A stretch of 39,181 bases of DNA from CAYNYF01 sp964401385 (GTDB lineage: Bacteria; Planctomycetota; Phycisphaerae; SM23-33). The notes beneath the pieces were generated by a model. It was given only the letters and a program-made list of their open reading frames with translations, had not been told where the DNA came from and ran no database searches. The position numbers were made by a program, and so were the translations under genes. The DNA is taken from the NCBI GenBank assembly GCA_964401385.1, contig CAYNYF010000036.1, positions 1-39,181 of the forward strand. Direction: 5' to 3'. Positions 1 to 7,692 of the stretch are shown one piece after another (position 1 is the first letter of the stretch; every line of letters starts with the position of its first letter).

Positions 1-70
1 ACTACGAATGCGCGCGAATGCAGGAGGAAAAACGACAAGACATTGTTGGGAAAGGGCTTACGGATTTCGG

Positions 71-180
71 GTCCGTTCCGAACGGTTCCCAATGGTACTC
101 AATGGTTCCCAACGGTACTCAATGGTACTCAATGGTACTCAACGGTTGCGAATGGTCTCGAATGGTTGCGAACGGTTTCG
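71..180. repeat. Tandem array of phased 10-bp repeats
   Basis: Ten consecutive decamers fit the consensus AAYGGTNNYS from 81 to 180, with a degenerate eleventh unit at 71-80. Units such as AATGGTACTC (91, 121, 131), AACGGTTCCC (81) and AATGGTTGCG (161) recur. The period is exactly 10 with no slippage, close to one helical turn. The array lies about 110 bases beyond the stop of the formate dehydrogenase alpha gene. It is open in all forward frames and so produces artificial peptides rich in MVLNG-type repeats. The repeat itself is read directly; any protein-binding or structural role is inference. Confidence 0.9.
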
Positions 181-182
181 TT

Positions 183-222
183 CCTGCCCGCCCGCCGAAC
201 GACCGTCGGGCAGGCAGGCGGG
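183..222. repeat. GC-rich imperfect inverted repeat downstream of the fdh operon
   Basis: CCTGCCCG (183-190) is the reverse complement of CGGGCAGG (207-214), with a 16-base spacer, and the right arm continues as CAGGCGGG. On the minus strand this lies just beyond the last gene of the formate dehydrogenase operon. It could form an RNA hairpin at the transcript end, but no U-run follows. A related CCTGCC/GGCAGG hairpin occurs at 20774-20795, and CCGCCTGCCTA closes the window. It may belong to a dispersed intergenic palindrome family. The remainder of 1-289 shows nothing that looks like a gene. Confidence 0.5.
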
Positions 223-289
223 TCGTGCCGTTTCGCGGCGCTGCGGGTCCGCCCGTTACGGGCACTGTGGATGTGGCGGCCGGGAGGGC

Positions 290-2989
290 TCAGCCGCCCG
301 GCTCGATCTTGACGGCGCAGACCTTGAACTCGGGGATCTTGGCCACCGGGTCCAGGGCGGCGATGGTCAGCCGATTGGCCGGGGCCTCGCGGTAATGAAA
401 GGCCAGGAACACCGACCCCGGCGCGACGCGGTTTGTGATGCGGGCGGCGATCTCGATCTGCCCTCGCCGCGAAGTAACCTGGACCTTCGCCCCGTCGGCC
501 GCGCCGATCCGCTCGGCGTCGGCCGGGTGAATCTCGATCGCCCCCACCGACACCAGCTCGTCCAGCACCTCCGATCGGCGAGACATGCTGCCGGTGTGGA
601 AGTGCTGAAGGATCCGGCCGGTGGCCAGCAGGAACGGGAACTCCGCGTCCGGCAGTTCCCTGGCCGGAACGAACTCGACGGCGTGGAACTTTCCGAGACC
701 GCGGGCGAAGCGGCCCTTGTGCAGGTAGGGCGTGCCGGGGTGGTCGGCGTCGGGGCACGGCCACTGCAACGAGCCCCTCTCCAGGCGGTCGTAGGTGATT
801 CCGGCATAGCTTGGGGTGAGGGCGGCGATTTCGTCCTGGATGGCCGAGGCGTCGGCGTAGGACATCTGATAGCCCATGCGCCCGGCCAGGTCGCAGAGGA
901 TCTCCCAGTCCGTGCGGGCCTGGCCCGGCGGGTCGATCGCCTTCCGCACGCGCTGGACCCGCCGCTCGGTGTTGGTGAAGGTGCCGTCCTTCTCGGCGAA
1001 GGCCGCCGCCGGCAGCACCACGTCGGCCAGGCCGGCCGTCTCCGTGAGGAAAATGTCCTGCACGACCAGCAGGTCCAGTTTTCGCAGGGCGTGCTCGACG
1101 TGGTTGGCGTCCGGGTCGGACAGCATGGGGTTTTCGCCCATGACGTACAGGGCCTTGAGCTTGCCTTCGTCGGCGGCGTTGATCATCTCCACCACGGTCA
1201 GCCCCGGCGCCGTCGGCAGGGCCGCCCCCCAGGCCTTCTCGAACTTTGCCCGCACGGGCGGGTCGTCGACTCTCTGATAGCCGGAATAGACGTCGGGCAG
1301 GGCCCCCAGGTCGCAGGCGCCCTGGACGTTGTTCTGCCCGCGGAGGGGGTTGACGCCGGCACCGGGCTTGCCGAGGTTGCCGGTGAGCATGGCCAGGTTC
1401 GCCAGCGACAGCACGTTGTCGGTGCCGGTGGTGTGCTGGGTGATGCCCATGGAGTAGACGATGGACGCGGCCGGGGCCTCCGCGTACAGCCGCGCCGCCC
1501 GGACGATGTCGGCCGCTCTCACGCCCGTGATCCTCTCGGCCAGTTCGGGCGTGTAGGGCTGGACGGCCCGGCGGAGATCCTCCAACCCCTCCGTTCGCTC
1601 GGCGATGAACTGCCGGTCCTCCAGGTGCTCGGTGAGGATCACGTGCATCATGGCGTTGATCAGGGCCACGTCGGTGCCGCCCTTCTGCCGCAGGTGCACG
1701 GCGGCGAACTCGGTCAGCTCGATCGTGCGCGGGTCGGCCACGATCAGCGGCACGTTCCTGTGCAGCACGGCCCGCTTGATGGCCGCGCCGATCACCGGGT
1801 GACACTCGGTGGTGTTCGAGCCGATCACGAAGATGCAGTCGCTGACGTCGAAGTCCTCGATGGAGTTGGTCATCGCCCCGGAGCCGAAGGCCCTGCCCAG
1901 CCCGACGACGGTGGAGGCGTGGCACAGCCGCGCGCAGTGATCGACGTTGTTGGTGCCGATGACCGCGCGCGTGAACTTCTGCATGACGTAGTTTTCCTCG
2001 TTGGTGCACTTGGCCGACGACAGCGAGCCGATGGCGTCCGGGCCGGAGCGGCGCTTGATCTCCGTCAAGCGCCCGGCCACGAAGTCCAGCGCCTCCTGCC
2101 AGCTTGCCGGAGCGAGCTTGCCGTCGCGTCGAATCAGCGGCGTTCGCAGCCGCTCGTCGCTGCTGATGAAGTCAAAGCCGAACCGGCCCTTGACGCACAG
2201 GAGCCCCTCGTTGACGCCCAGGCCCGGCTGGCCGGTGACTTCAACGATGCGGTTGCCGCGGATGTTCAGGACGATGGTGCAGCCGCAGCCGCAGTAGGGG
2301 CAGATCGTGGGGATTTGCTTCAGCTCCCACGCCCGGCCGGCGCCTTCGGCACCGGCGTAGGACAGCGCCCCGGTCGGACAGACGTCGATGCAATTGCCGC
2401 ACTCGACGCAGACGGATTGCTCCCGCGTCTTGCCCGGGGGCAGGGAGATGCGGGTGTCGAAGCCGCGGCCGAGGTAGTCGATGGCGCCGCTGACCTGGAC
2501 CTCCTGGCAGACCTCCACGCAGCGTCCGCAGAGGATGCACTTGCTTTGGTCGTACACGATGGCCGGGCCGTCGCGGACCGGCTCCATTGCCACCGGCTCG
2601 CCGGGGAAGCTCGACTCCTTCACGCCCAGCTCGTAGGCGTACCTTTGCAGGTCGCACTCGCCGGCCTTTTCGCAGGTCAGGCAGTCGTGCGGGTGGCTGG
2701 AGAGCAAGAGGTCGATAATCATTCGCCGGATCTCGCGCAGGCGGTCCGTGTCGGTCCGGACGACCAGCCCCGGCGAGACCGGATGCGTGCAGGAGGCCAC
2801 CGGCTTTTCCAGGCCTTCCACTTCGACGACGCAGAGCCGGCAGCGGCCGGTGGGAGGCAGCTTCAAATCCGGGTCGTAGCACAAGTGAGGGATGTCGATC
2901 CCCGCCTGGCGGGCGGCCATCAGGATGGTCGTGCCGGCCGGCACCACAACATGAAGATCGTCGATCCTCAGCGAAATTCCGTCAGCCAT
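290..2989 (-). CDS. Formate dehydrogenase catalytic (alpha) subunit, Mo/W-bisPGD, Cys-type
   Basis: This 899-residue protein should oxidise formate or reduce CO2 at a Mo/W bis-MGD site. An N-terminal [2Fe-2S] domain has Cys 37, 50, 53 and 67. A NuoG-type His-Cys cluster follows (HPHDCLTCEKAGEC, about 99-112). Two [4Fe-4S] motifs sit at about 151-161 (CILCGRCVEVC) and 194-204 (CVECGNCIDVC). The catalytic domain starts with the CPYCGCGC cluster near 230. HCARLCH puts Cys356-His357 where selenocysteine-His sits in E. coli FdhF, so this is a cysteine enzyme and no SECIS is needed. ATG 2989 has an AAGGAAGAG ribosome site. The gene begins 18 bases after the NuoF-like stop. The family is clear; formate as substrate is supported by fdhD and mobBA next door. 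Confidence 0.93.
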   Translation of the reverse strand: MADGISLRIDDLHVVVPAGTTILMAARQAGIDIPHLCYDPDLKLPPTGRCRLCVVEVEGLEKPVASCTHPVSPGLVVRTDTDRLREIRRMIIDLLLSSHPHDCLTCEKAGECDLQRYAYELGVKESSFPGEPVAMEPVRDGPAIVYDQSKCILCGRCVEVCQEVQVSGAIDYLGRGFDTRISLPPGKTREQSVCVECGNCIDVCPTGALSYAGAEGAGRAWELKQIPTICPYCGCGCTIVLNIRGNRIVEVTGQPGLGVNEGLLCVKGRFGFDFISSDERLRTPLIRRDGKLAPASWQEALDFVAGRLTEIKRRSGPDAIGSLSSAKCTNEENYVMQKFTRAVIGTNNVDHCARLCHASTVVGLGRAFGSGAMTNSIEDFDVSDCIFVIGSNTTECHPVIGAAIKRAVLHRNVPLIVADPRTIELTEFAAVHLRQKGGTDVALINAMMHVILTEHLEDRQFIAERTEGLEDLRRAVQPYTPELAERITGVRAADIVRAARLYAEAPAASIVYSMGITQHTTGTDNVLSLANLAMLTGNLGKPGAGVNPLRGQNNVQGACDLGALPDVYSGYQRVDDPPVRAKFEKAWGAALPTAPGLTVVEMINAADEGKLKALYVMGENPMLSDPDANHVEHALRKLDLLVVQDIFLTETAGLADVVLPAAAFAEKDGTFTNTERRVQRVRKAIDPPGQARTDWEILCDLAGRMGYQMSYADASAIQDEIAALTPSYAGITYDRLERGSLQWPCPDADHPGTPYLHKGRFARGLGKFHAVEFVPARELPDAEFPFLLATGRILQHFHTGSMSRRSEVLDELVSVGAIEIHPADAERIGAADGAKVQVTSRRGQIEIAARITNRVAPGSVFLAFHYREAPANRLTIAALDPVAKIPEFKVCAVKIEPGG

Positions 2990-3007
2990 CGCGGGCTCTT
3001 CCTTCGG

Positions 3008-4693
3008 CTACGAGCTTCCGCATCGCGCCGCGGCCGCAAGCGCCTCGCAGGTGTTGGTCGGGCACCGCCGCCGCCGGATGTGATCCTCGTACTCATCGCG
3101 GAAGTAGCGGATCGTCGAGAGCACCGGGTTCGGCGCCATTCCGCACAGCGAAGTCTGGTCGATCAATTGGCAGAGCTTCTCCAATCGCGCGATGTCTTCC
3201 ACTTCGCCTTGGCCATTGGTGATCCGCGTGAGCGTTTCCACGATCCGCTTGGTTCCGATTCGGCAGGGCACGCATTTGCCGCAGGATTCTTTCTGAGCGA
3301 ACTCGGCCACCACCCGGGCGATGTCGACCATGCAGGTGTCGGAACCTATAACGATAATGCCGCCGCAGCCCATCATGGCCCCGAGGTCCTTGAGCGAGGC
3401 ATAGTCGATGGGGCGATCCAGGTGCTGTCGGGCCACGAAGCCTCCGCAGGGGCCGCCAATTTGAGCCGCCTTGAATTCCCGCCCGCGAGGAGTGCCCCCG
3501 CCGATGTCAAAGATGATCTGCCGCAGTGTGGTGCCCAGGGGCACCTCCACCAGGCCGGCATTGTTCACCGTTCCGGCCAGCGAGAAAATCTTGGTGCCCG
3601 TGGCGTCTTCGTTTCCGATCTCGGCGTAGGCGGCGCTGCCCATCTCGATGATGCGCGGCACGTTGGCCCAGGTCTCGACGTTGTTGACGTTTGTGGGCTT
3701 TCCGTGGAGTCCGAAACTTGCCGGGAACGGCGGGCGGGCGCGAGGGTGACCGCGCTTGCCTTCGATGGAGTCAAGCAGGGCGGTTTCTTCTCCGCAGACG
3801 TACGCCCCGGCCCCCTTGACGACCTCGATGTCGAAGTCGAAACCGGCCCCGAGGACGTCTTTGCCCAGGAGCCCCGCCTGGCGGGCCTGAGAAACCGCAA
3901 TCCGGGTATGCTCGATGGCGACCGGGTATTCGTCGCGGACGTAAACGAAGCCTTGGGTCGCGCCGATGGCGTAGGCACCGACGACCATCCCCTCGATGAT
4001 CAGGTGCGGGTCGCCCTCCAGCAGGGCTCGGTCCATGAAGGCCCCCGGGTCGCCCTCGTCGGCGTTGCAGACGACGTACTTGGGCTGGCCCTTGCCGGCC
4101 CGCGCGAACTGCCATTTTCGCCCCGTGGGGAATCCCGCCCCGCCCCGCCCGCGAAGGCCCGACGCCGCCACTTCGTTGATTACCTCCTCCGGCGACATCT
4201 TCGCCAGGGCCTTGGCGGCCGACAGGTAGGCGCCGCCGGCGAGACAGTCTTCTATGCTCTGCGGGTCGACCACGCCGCAATTTCGCAGCACCAGTCGCCG
4301 CTGGCGCTTGTAGAAGGGAATATCCTGCTGCAACGGCACGGACCGTTTTCCCGACCGCCAGCACAGCCGCCGGATGACCTTGCCTTCCAGGACGGTCTTC
4401 TCGATGATCTCGGCGGCGTCGTCGGGCGTGACTTTCTGATAGAAGATGCCGCCGGGATCGATCACCAGGGCTACCGCTCCGGCGCACAGGCCATGGCAGC
4501 CGGTGCGGACCACGCGCGCCCGCTGCTGGAGGTTTCGCCGGGCGATCTCGGCGGCCAGGGCTTCGCAGACGTCCAGCGCCCCCGCGGCTCGGCAGCCCGT
4601 CGAACATACGCGGATCGCCGTGCCTGCGGCGGGGCGGGCGGCCATTTGCTCGTGCAGGGCGAGCAGCTCGTCAACGGATTGCAGCGGCTTCAT
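3008..4693 (-). CDS. NuoF-like diaphorase subunit of formate dehydrogenase (beta)
   Basis: This 561-residue flavoprotein should exchange electrons between NAD(H) and the Fe-S chain of the alpha subunit. An N-terminal thioredoxin-like [2Fe-2S] domain carries CSTGC and CHGLC. The NuoF core has the glycine-rich NADH/FMN motifs GLRGRGGAGFPTGRKW, CNADEGDPGAFMDR, CGEETALLDSIEG and GKPTNVNNVETW. The N3-type cluster motif CGKCVPCRIGT and a downstream Cys (SLCGMAPNP) follow. The protein stops shortly after CPTNTC, so the C-terminal 2x[4Fe-4S] ferredoxin domain of HydB/HndC proteins is missing; the paralogue at 12797-15151 keeps it. I chose ATG 4693 (MKPLQSVDELL) over the upstream in-frame ATG at 4768. 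It overlaps the NuoE-like gene by 23 bases, which suggests translational coupling. Confidence 0.92.
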   Translation of the reverse strand: MKPLQSVDELLALHEQMAARPAAGTAIRVCSTGCRAAGALDVCEALAAEIARRNLQQRARVVRTGCHGLCAGAVALVIDPGGIFYQKVTPDDAAEIIEKTVLEGKVIRRLCWRSGKRSVPLQQDIPFYKRQRRLVLRNCGVVDPQSIEDCLAGGAYLSAAKALAKMSPEEVINEVAASGLRGRGGAGFPTGRKWQFARAGKGQPKYVVCNADEGDPGAFMDRALLEGDPHLIIEGMVVGAYAIGATQGFVYVRDEYPVAIEHTRIAVSQARQAGLLGKDVLGAGFDFDIEVVKGAGAYVCGEETALLDSIEGKRGHPRARPPFPASFGLHGKPTNVNNVETWANVPRIIEMGSAAYAEIGNEDATGTKIFSLAGTVNNAGLVEVPLGTTLRQIIFDIGGGTPRGREFKAAQIGGPCGGFVARQHLDRPIDYASLKDLGAMMGCGGIIVIGSDTCMVDIARVVAEFAQKESCGKCVPCRIGTKRIVETLTRITNGQGEVEDIARLEKLCQLIDQTSLCGMAPNPVLSTIRYFRDEYEDHIRRRRCPTNTCEALAAAARCGSS

Positions 4694-5198
4694 GATCGAT
4701 TCGCCTGATAGTCTTGATAATACTCTGGACGCGCTGCGGCGTGAGCCGGCCGAAGTATTGATTGTCAATCATCATCGCCGGCGCCAGGAAGCACGTCCCC
4801 AGGCACGCCACCGTCTCCAGGTAAAACATCATGTCCGGCGTGGTCTGGCCTTCGTCGATTCCCAGCGTCCTGCGGACCGAATCCAAGACCCGCCGGGCCC
4901 CCTTGATGTGGCAGGCCGTGCCGCGGCAGCAGCGGATCGTGTGCCGCCCCCGCGGCTCGGTGTAGAAGTGTGCGTAGAAGCTGACCACACCGTAGATTCG
5001 GCTGAGGGGGATTCTCCTGCGGCGGCTGATTTCCTCCAGGGCCGACGCCGGCAGATAGCCAAATTCCTCCTGCACTTTCTGAAGCAGGCCGATGAGGTCC
5101 GCCTCGGGCGTCAACGTCAACTGATCGAGCAGCGCCGTTACTTCCTCGTTGGAAGGCATCCGGCCGGGATCCGCCGGCCCGGCGGCGGTTTCGTCCAT
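4671..5198 (-). CDS. NuoE-like [2Fe-2S] subunit of formate dehydrogenase (gamma)
   Basis: This 175-residue protein has a helical N-terminal part and a thioredoxin-fold [2Fe-2S] domain. The ligand pattern is C-x4-C (CRGTAC) and C-x3-C (CLGTC), as in NuoE, HndA and HydC. It is the first gene of the three-gene formate dehydrogenase operon. It should carry electrons near the FMN of the NuoF-like partner. The start has a good ribosome site (AAAGGA, 8 bases upstream on the minus strand). Length matches the family (about 160-180). An NADH-linked heterotrimeric formate dehydrogenase follows from the three genes; whether ferredoxin is co-reduced by bifurcation cannot be read from sequence. Confidence 0.92.
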   Translation of the reverse strand: MDETAAGPADPGRMPSNEEVTALLDQLTLTPEADLIGLLQKVQEEFGYLPASALEEISRRRRIPLSRIYGVVSFYAHFYTEPRGRHTIRCCRGTACHIKGARRVLDSVRRTLGIDEGQTTPDMMFYLETVACLGTCFLAPAMMIDNQYFGRLTPQRVQSIIKTIRRIDHEAAAIR

Positions 5199-5285
5199 CC
5201 GTTCAGTCCTTTAACCATAAGAGGGTATCAGGCCTATCAATTGCGATCGGTGCCTCGACCTCCTTCCGGACGCACCGTCGGGATG

Positions 5286-5294
5286 ATTGTAGCA
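5286..5294 (-). promoter_or_regulatory. Candidate extended -10 promoter of the fdh operon
   Basis: On the minus strand the stretch reads TGCTACAAT, a TGN-extended -10 (TACAAT, 5286-5291). It lies about 90 bases upstream of the NuoE-like start. No convincing -35 lies at the expected distance, which is tolerated by extended -10 promoters. The 129-base gap between this operon and mobBA holds nothing else obvious, and I saw no Moco riboswitch-like fold by eye. Confidence 0.3.
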
Positions 5295-5327
5295 AATCCG
5301 ACCCGTCGGCCCCAGGGCCCGATGTCG

Positions 5328-6455
5328 CTAATGATTCCGCCCCATGGCGTCCATGTCTTCGGGGGTGTTGACGTTGGCCAATTGCTCGGCGATTTCCGCG
5401 GGCACTTCGACCAGGTGGGCCCGCAGCGCGGTCAGTATTTCCGTCGCCGACAGCCGGCCCGCGGCCAGGGCCTTCTGAATTTCCGGCAGCGCCGCGGGCT
5501 CGTAGACCGCCGCCAGGGGTTGGACCCGGCCGCTGTCGGGATCGCGCAGGGCCGTCGCCCCTTGCGCGGGCTTGCGCTTCTCCAGCAGCAGGTCCACCGC
5601 CTCGCCTGCCAGAGCGGCCATGTCGCAGGCGACGACCAGCACCGGGCGCGGGCCTTTCGTCGCGGCCACGCACAGGGCCGTGGCGATGCCGCCCAGCGGC
5701 CCGCGGCCGGGGCGGAGGTCGACGTGCCAGCCCACGCACCGCGGCAGCCCTACGCCGACGACTCGCCGGCCGATCGTCCAGACTTCGGAGAGCCTGCCGC
5801 CCAGCAGCTCGGCCAGGTTCACCACGACCGACCGGCCCCGAAACTTCAAACGGGCTTTGTCCATGCCCATCCGCCGGCTTTCCCCGCCGACCAGCACCGC
5901 GCCGACCACGCCTTCTCCTATCCGCAGGCGGCGGCCCAGCCAGCGCTTGACCCACTCGGCGATGCCGGCAATGTCGTCACGATGGAGCGTCCCGGGCGGC
6001 GGATGCGCGGCCGCGCAGACCCTGAGCGCAACCGAGCTGAGCTGCCATTCAGGCCCGCGCGGGTTCTGGCGGGCAGGGCTGATCAGGATCTTGTCGTGCG
6101 GCGAGCGCTTGTACCCCTCGGCCAGCACCATGTCGCAGTCGGCGCAGAACTGATCGACCAGATCGAGCAGAGGCGTCTCGGCCTCGGCGTGCTGGACAAT
6201 CAGGTTGTGGCCCGACTTGGCCGGCCCAGCGGCGGGCCCGACCACGATTGCCGGGCGCCCCCCGGACGCGGCCAGACGAGAAGAGTCCTTTTCCGGCGAG
6301 CCGTTCTTCGGGCCCGGGTCCAGCCCCCCCGCAGCGTGCTTGACGACGGCGACCTTCAACCCGCCGGCCGTCAGCTCCGGTATGAGCCGCTCCAGCAGCG
6401 TCGTCTTACCGCTGCCGGAAGCGCCTACCACGCACAGTATCGGCCGAAGCGACAT
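5328..6455 (-). CDS. MobB-MobA fusion: molybdenum cofactor guanylyltransferase with MobB GTP-binding domain
   Basis: This 375-residue protein joins two Mo-cofactor proteins. The first is a MobB-like GTPase with Walker A GASGSGKTT (11-19), KHAAGGLDPG and the LAEGYKRSPHDKI segment of MobB. The second is a MobA guanylyltransferase that begins near 184 with the signature LVGGESRRMGMDK (188-200). MobA attaches GMP to molybdopterin to give MGD, the form used by the adjacent formate dehydrogenase; MobB assists. Upstream on the minus strand TTGTCT (6486-6491), an 18-base spacer and TACACT (6462-6467) would place the transcript start at or next to the ATG. The mRNA may therefore be leaderless (inference). 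The gene is separated from the fdh operon by 129 bases on the same strand. Confidence 0.93.
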   Translation of the reverse strand: MSLRPILCVVGASGSGKTTLLERLIPELTAGGLKVAVVKHAAGGLDPGPKNGSPEKDSSRLAASGGRPAIVVGPAAGPAKSGHNLIVQHAEAETPLLDLVDQFCADCDMVLAEGYKRSPHDKILISPARQNPRGPEWQLSSVALRVCAAAHPPPGTLHRDDIAGIAEWVKRWLGRRLRIGEGVVGAVLVGGESRRMGMDKARLKFRGRSVVVNLAELLGGRLSEVWTIGRRVVGVGLPRCVGWHVDLRPGRGPLGGIATALCVAATKGPRPVLVVACDMAALAGEAVDLLLEKRKPAQGATALRDPDSGRVQPLAAVYEPAALPEIQKALAAGRLSATEILTALRAHLVEVPAEIAEQLANVNTPEDMDAMGRNH

Positions 6456-6461
6456 GGCCAG

Positions 6462-6491
6462 AGTGTAACAATTCCCTCGCGCTCAAGACAA
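6462..6491 (-). promoter_or_regulatory. Candidate promoter of mobBA
   Basis: Minus-strand TTGTCT (6486-6491), 18-base spacer, TACACT (6462-6467). The predicted start of transcription falls on about 6455-6456, the first base of the mobBA ATG. This implies little or no 5' leader. The rest of the divergent gap to 6634 shows no ModE-box of the E. coli type. Confidence 0.3.
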
Positions 6492-6633
6492 GTCGCCCCG
6501 ACCGCCGGTCAGGCCTTGCCCTCGGGCGCGTGACGGCGGCCCATCGGGGTGCCGCCGGCGCGGCAGCGGGCGGGTTGACCTGCGCGCGCCGGCTGCGTAA
6601 GCTGCTGTCGGTTGCCGTCAGGGAGTCAGAGCG

Positions 6634-6816
6634 ATGACCGAACAGCCAACGGACCTCCGCGCCGCCGTTGAAGCGATCGCCACGGAGGGCAGAGCGCCGT
6701 GTCGGCGCCTGCTGGAGCTGGCCGAGCGGACCGGAGTTGCCGCGCGCGACGTCGGCCGGGTGTGCGACGAGATGCACATCAAGATCGTCGCCTGTCAGTT
6801 GGGCTGTTTCAAATAG
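6634..6816 (+). CDS. Small conserved-looking protein with C-terminal KIVACQLGCF motif
   Basis: This 60-residue protein begins at an ATG preceded by GGGAG. Most of it is predicted helical, with the pattern of a short winged-helix or HTH-like unit (AERTGVAARDVGRVCDEMHIKI). It ends in KIVACQLGCFK. From memory, small proteins ending in an IKIxxCQLG(C/L)F motif occur in anaerobes next to molybdenum-enzyme genes, but I cannot name a function. It leads the plus-strand set with fdhD and the ModE-like regulator, so a role in Mo-cofactor or formate dehydrogenase maturation or control is a reasonable inference. The two Cys of CQLGC could bind a metal or carry sulfur. Confidence 0.7.
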   Translation: MTEQPTDLRAAVEAIATEGRAPCRRLLELAERTGVAARDVGRVCDEMHIKIVACQLGCFK

Positions 6817-6876
6817 GGTTTGAGGCGCCGAACCCCGGCCGGTGGCGACCTGGCGACTCCCTGGCCAGCCGTGCCC

Positions 6877-7692
6877 ATGGACCCCATTCAGGAATATCCG
6901 ATTCGGCGCATCGAGGCCGGCAAGGTCCGCTCGGCCGTCGATAAGGTCATTGCCGAGGCCCGCATCGAGCTGGACGTCAACGACGGGCAGCTGCGGCTGG
7001 CCATGCTGGCGCTGCCGCAGGATCTGGAGGCCTTGGCCGTCGGCTTCCTGCTGGGGGAGGGCGCGCTGCGGCGGGTCGAGGACCTGGAGAAGGTCGAGGC
7101 CGTCCCCGGCGAGGGAAAGGTGCTCGTCCGCGGCGATTTCGACGCCGACGTGCTGGAGGCCATCACCACGCGCTGGACCTGGGGCGCCGGCTGCGGGCGC
7201 GGCGGCACGAGCCGCGACTTCGACACGCCCGCTTATGCCCCCGCGGGCCCCGGGCCGGAGATGTCCCCGGAAGGCCTGCTGCAACTGGCCGGGGATTTCC
7301 AGCGGAGAGCCGGCCTTTGGAAGCAGACCGGCGGCGTGCACGCCTGCGCGCTGGCGGGGAAGGCGGGCATCGTCCATTTCGCCGAGGACGTCGGCAGGCA
7401 CAATGCTTTCGACAAGGTGCTGGGCATGGCGGCCCTGAACCGCGTGGACGTCACCGACAAGCTCGTGCTGACGACGGGCCGGCTGTCGGCGGAGATCGTC
7501 TCCAAGGCCATCGCCTGCCGCGTGCCCATGCTGGTTTCGCGCTCGGCCGTTACCGCCCTGGCGGTGAGGCTGGGGCGACGTTTCTCCCTGACGCTGGTGG
7601 GCTTCTTGCGCGGCCGGCGGATGAACGTCTATACCGGCTTTGAACGGATTGTCGCCCCGGAAGAACCTCCACCCAACGGATCCGCCAAATGA
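6877..7692 (+). CDS. fdhD: FdhD, formate dehydrogenase accessory sulfurtransferase
   Basis: FdhD passes sulfur from a cysteine desulfurase to the Mo-cofactor so that formate dehydrogenase becomes active. The 271-residue product shows family landmarks: ALAVGFLLGEG, TGGVHACAL, EDVGRHNAFDK (about 170-180), TTGRLSAEIVSKA, VSRSAVTALAV and LVGFLRGRRMNVYTGFERI. The sulfur-carrying CxxC of E. coli FdhD (Cys121/Cys124) is replaced by WGAGCGRGG, with a single Cys (about 106). I placed the start at ATG 6877 (MDPIQEYP), which matches where family members begin. A TTG at 6820 would add 19 residues. The stop overlaps the next gene by ATGA, so the two are coupled. Confidence 0.92.
   Translation: MDPIQEYPIRRIEAGKVRSAVDKVIAEARIELDVNDGQLRLAMLALPQDLEALAVGFLLGEGALRRVEDLEKVEAVPGEGKVLVRGDFDADVLEAITTRWTWGAGCGRGGTSRDFDTPAYAPAGPGPEMSPEGLLQLAGDFQRRAGLWKQTGGVHACALAGKAGIVHFAEDVGRHNAFDKVLGMAALNRVDVTDKLVLTTGRLSAEIVSKAIACRVPMLVSRSAVTALAVRLGRRFSLTLVGFLRGRRMNVYTGFERIVAPEEPPPNGSAK

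Noticed and set aside
71..180. CRISPR array
   Set aside because: Units are 10 bases with no spacers and no cas genes are in the window.
18..395. Short forward frames through the 5' repeats giving MVLNG-like peptides
   Set aside because: The peptide repetition comes from the 10-bp DNA repeat; period 10 is not a multiple of 3, and all three frames are open for the same reason.
290..2989. Selenocysteine formate dehydrogenase with in-frame TGA
   Set aside because: The frame is uninterrupted and the active-site codon encodes Cys356; no SECIS is needed.
8..4708. Very long plus-strand reading frame (about 1566 codons) opposite the formate dehydrogenase genes
   Set aside because: It is antisense to three well-supported genes, has no domain I recognise, includes the decamer repeat and has Arg/Asp/Gly/His-rich composition typical of GC-rich shadows.
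5199..5327. Moco riboswitch upstream of the formate dehydrogenase operon
   Set aside because: No extended multi-stem structure was evident by eye in this short gap; covariance-model search would be needed to exclude it fully.
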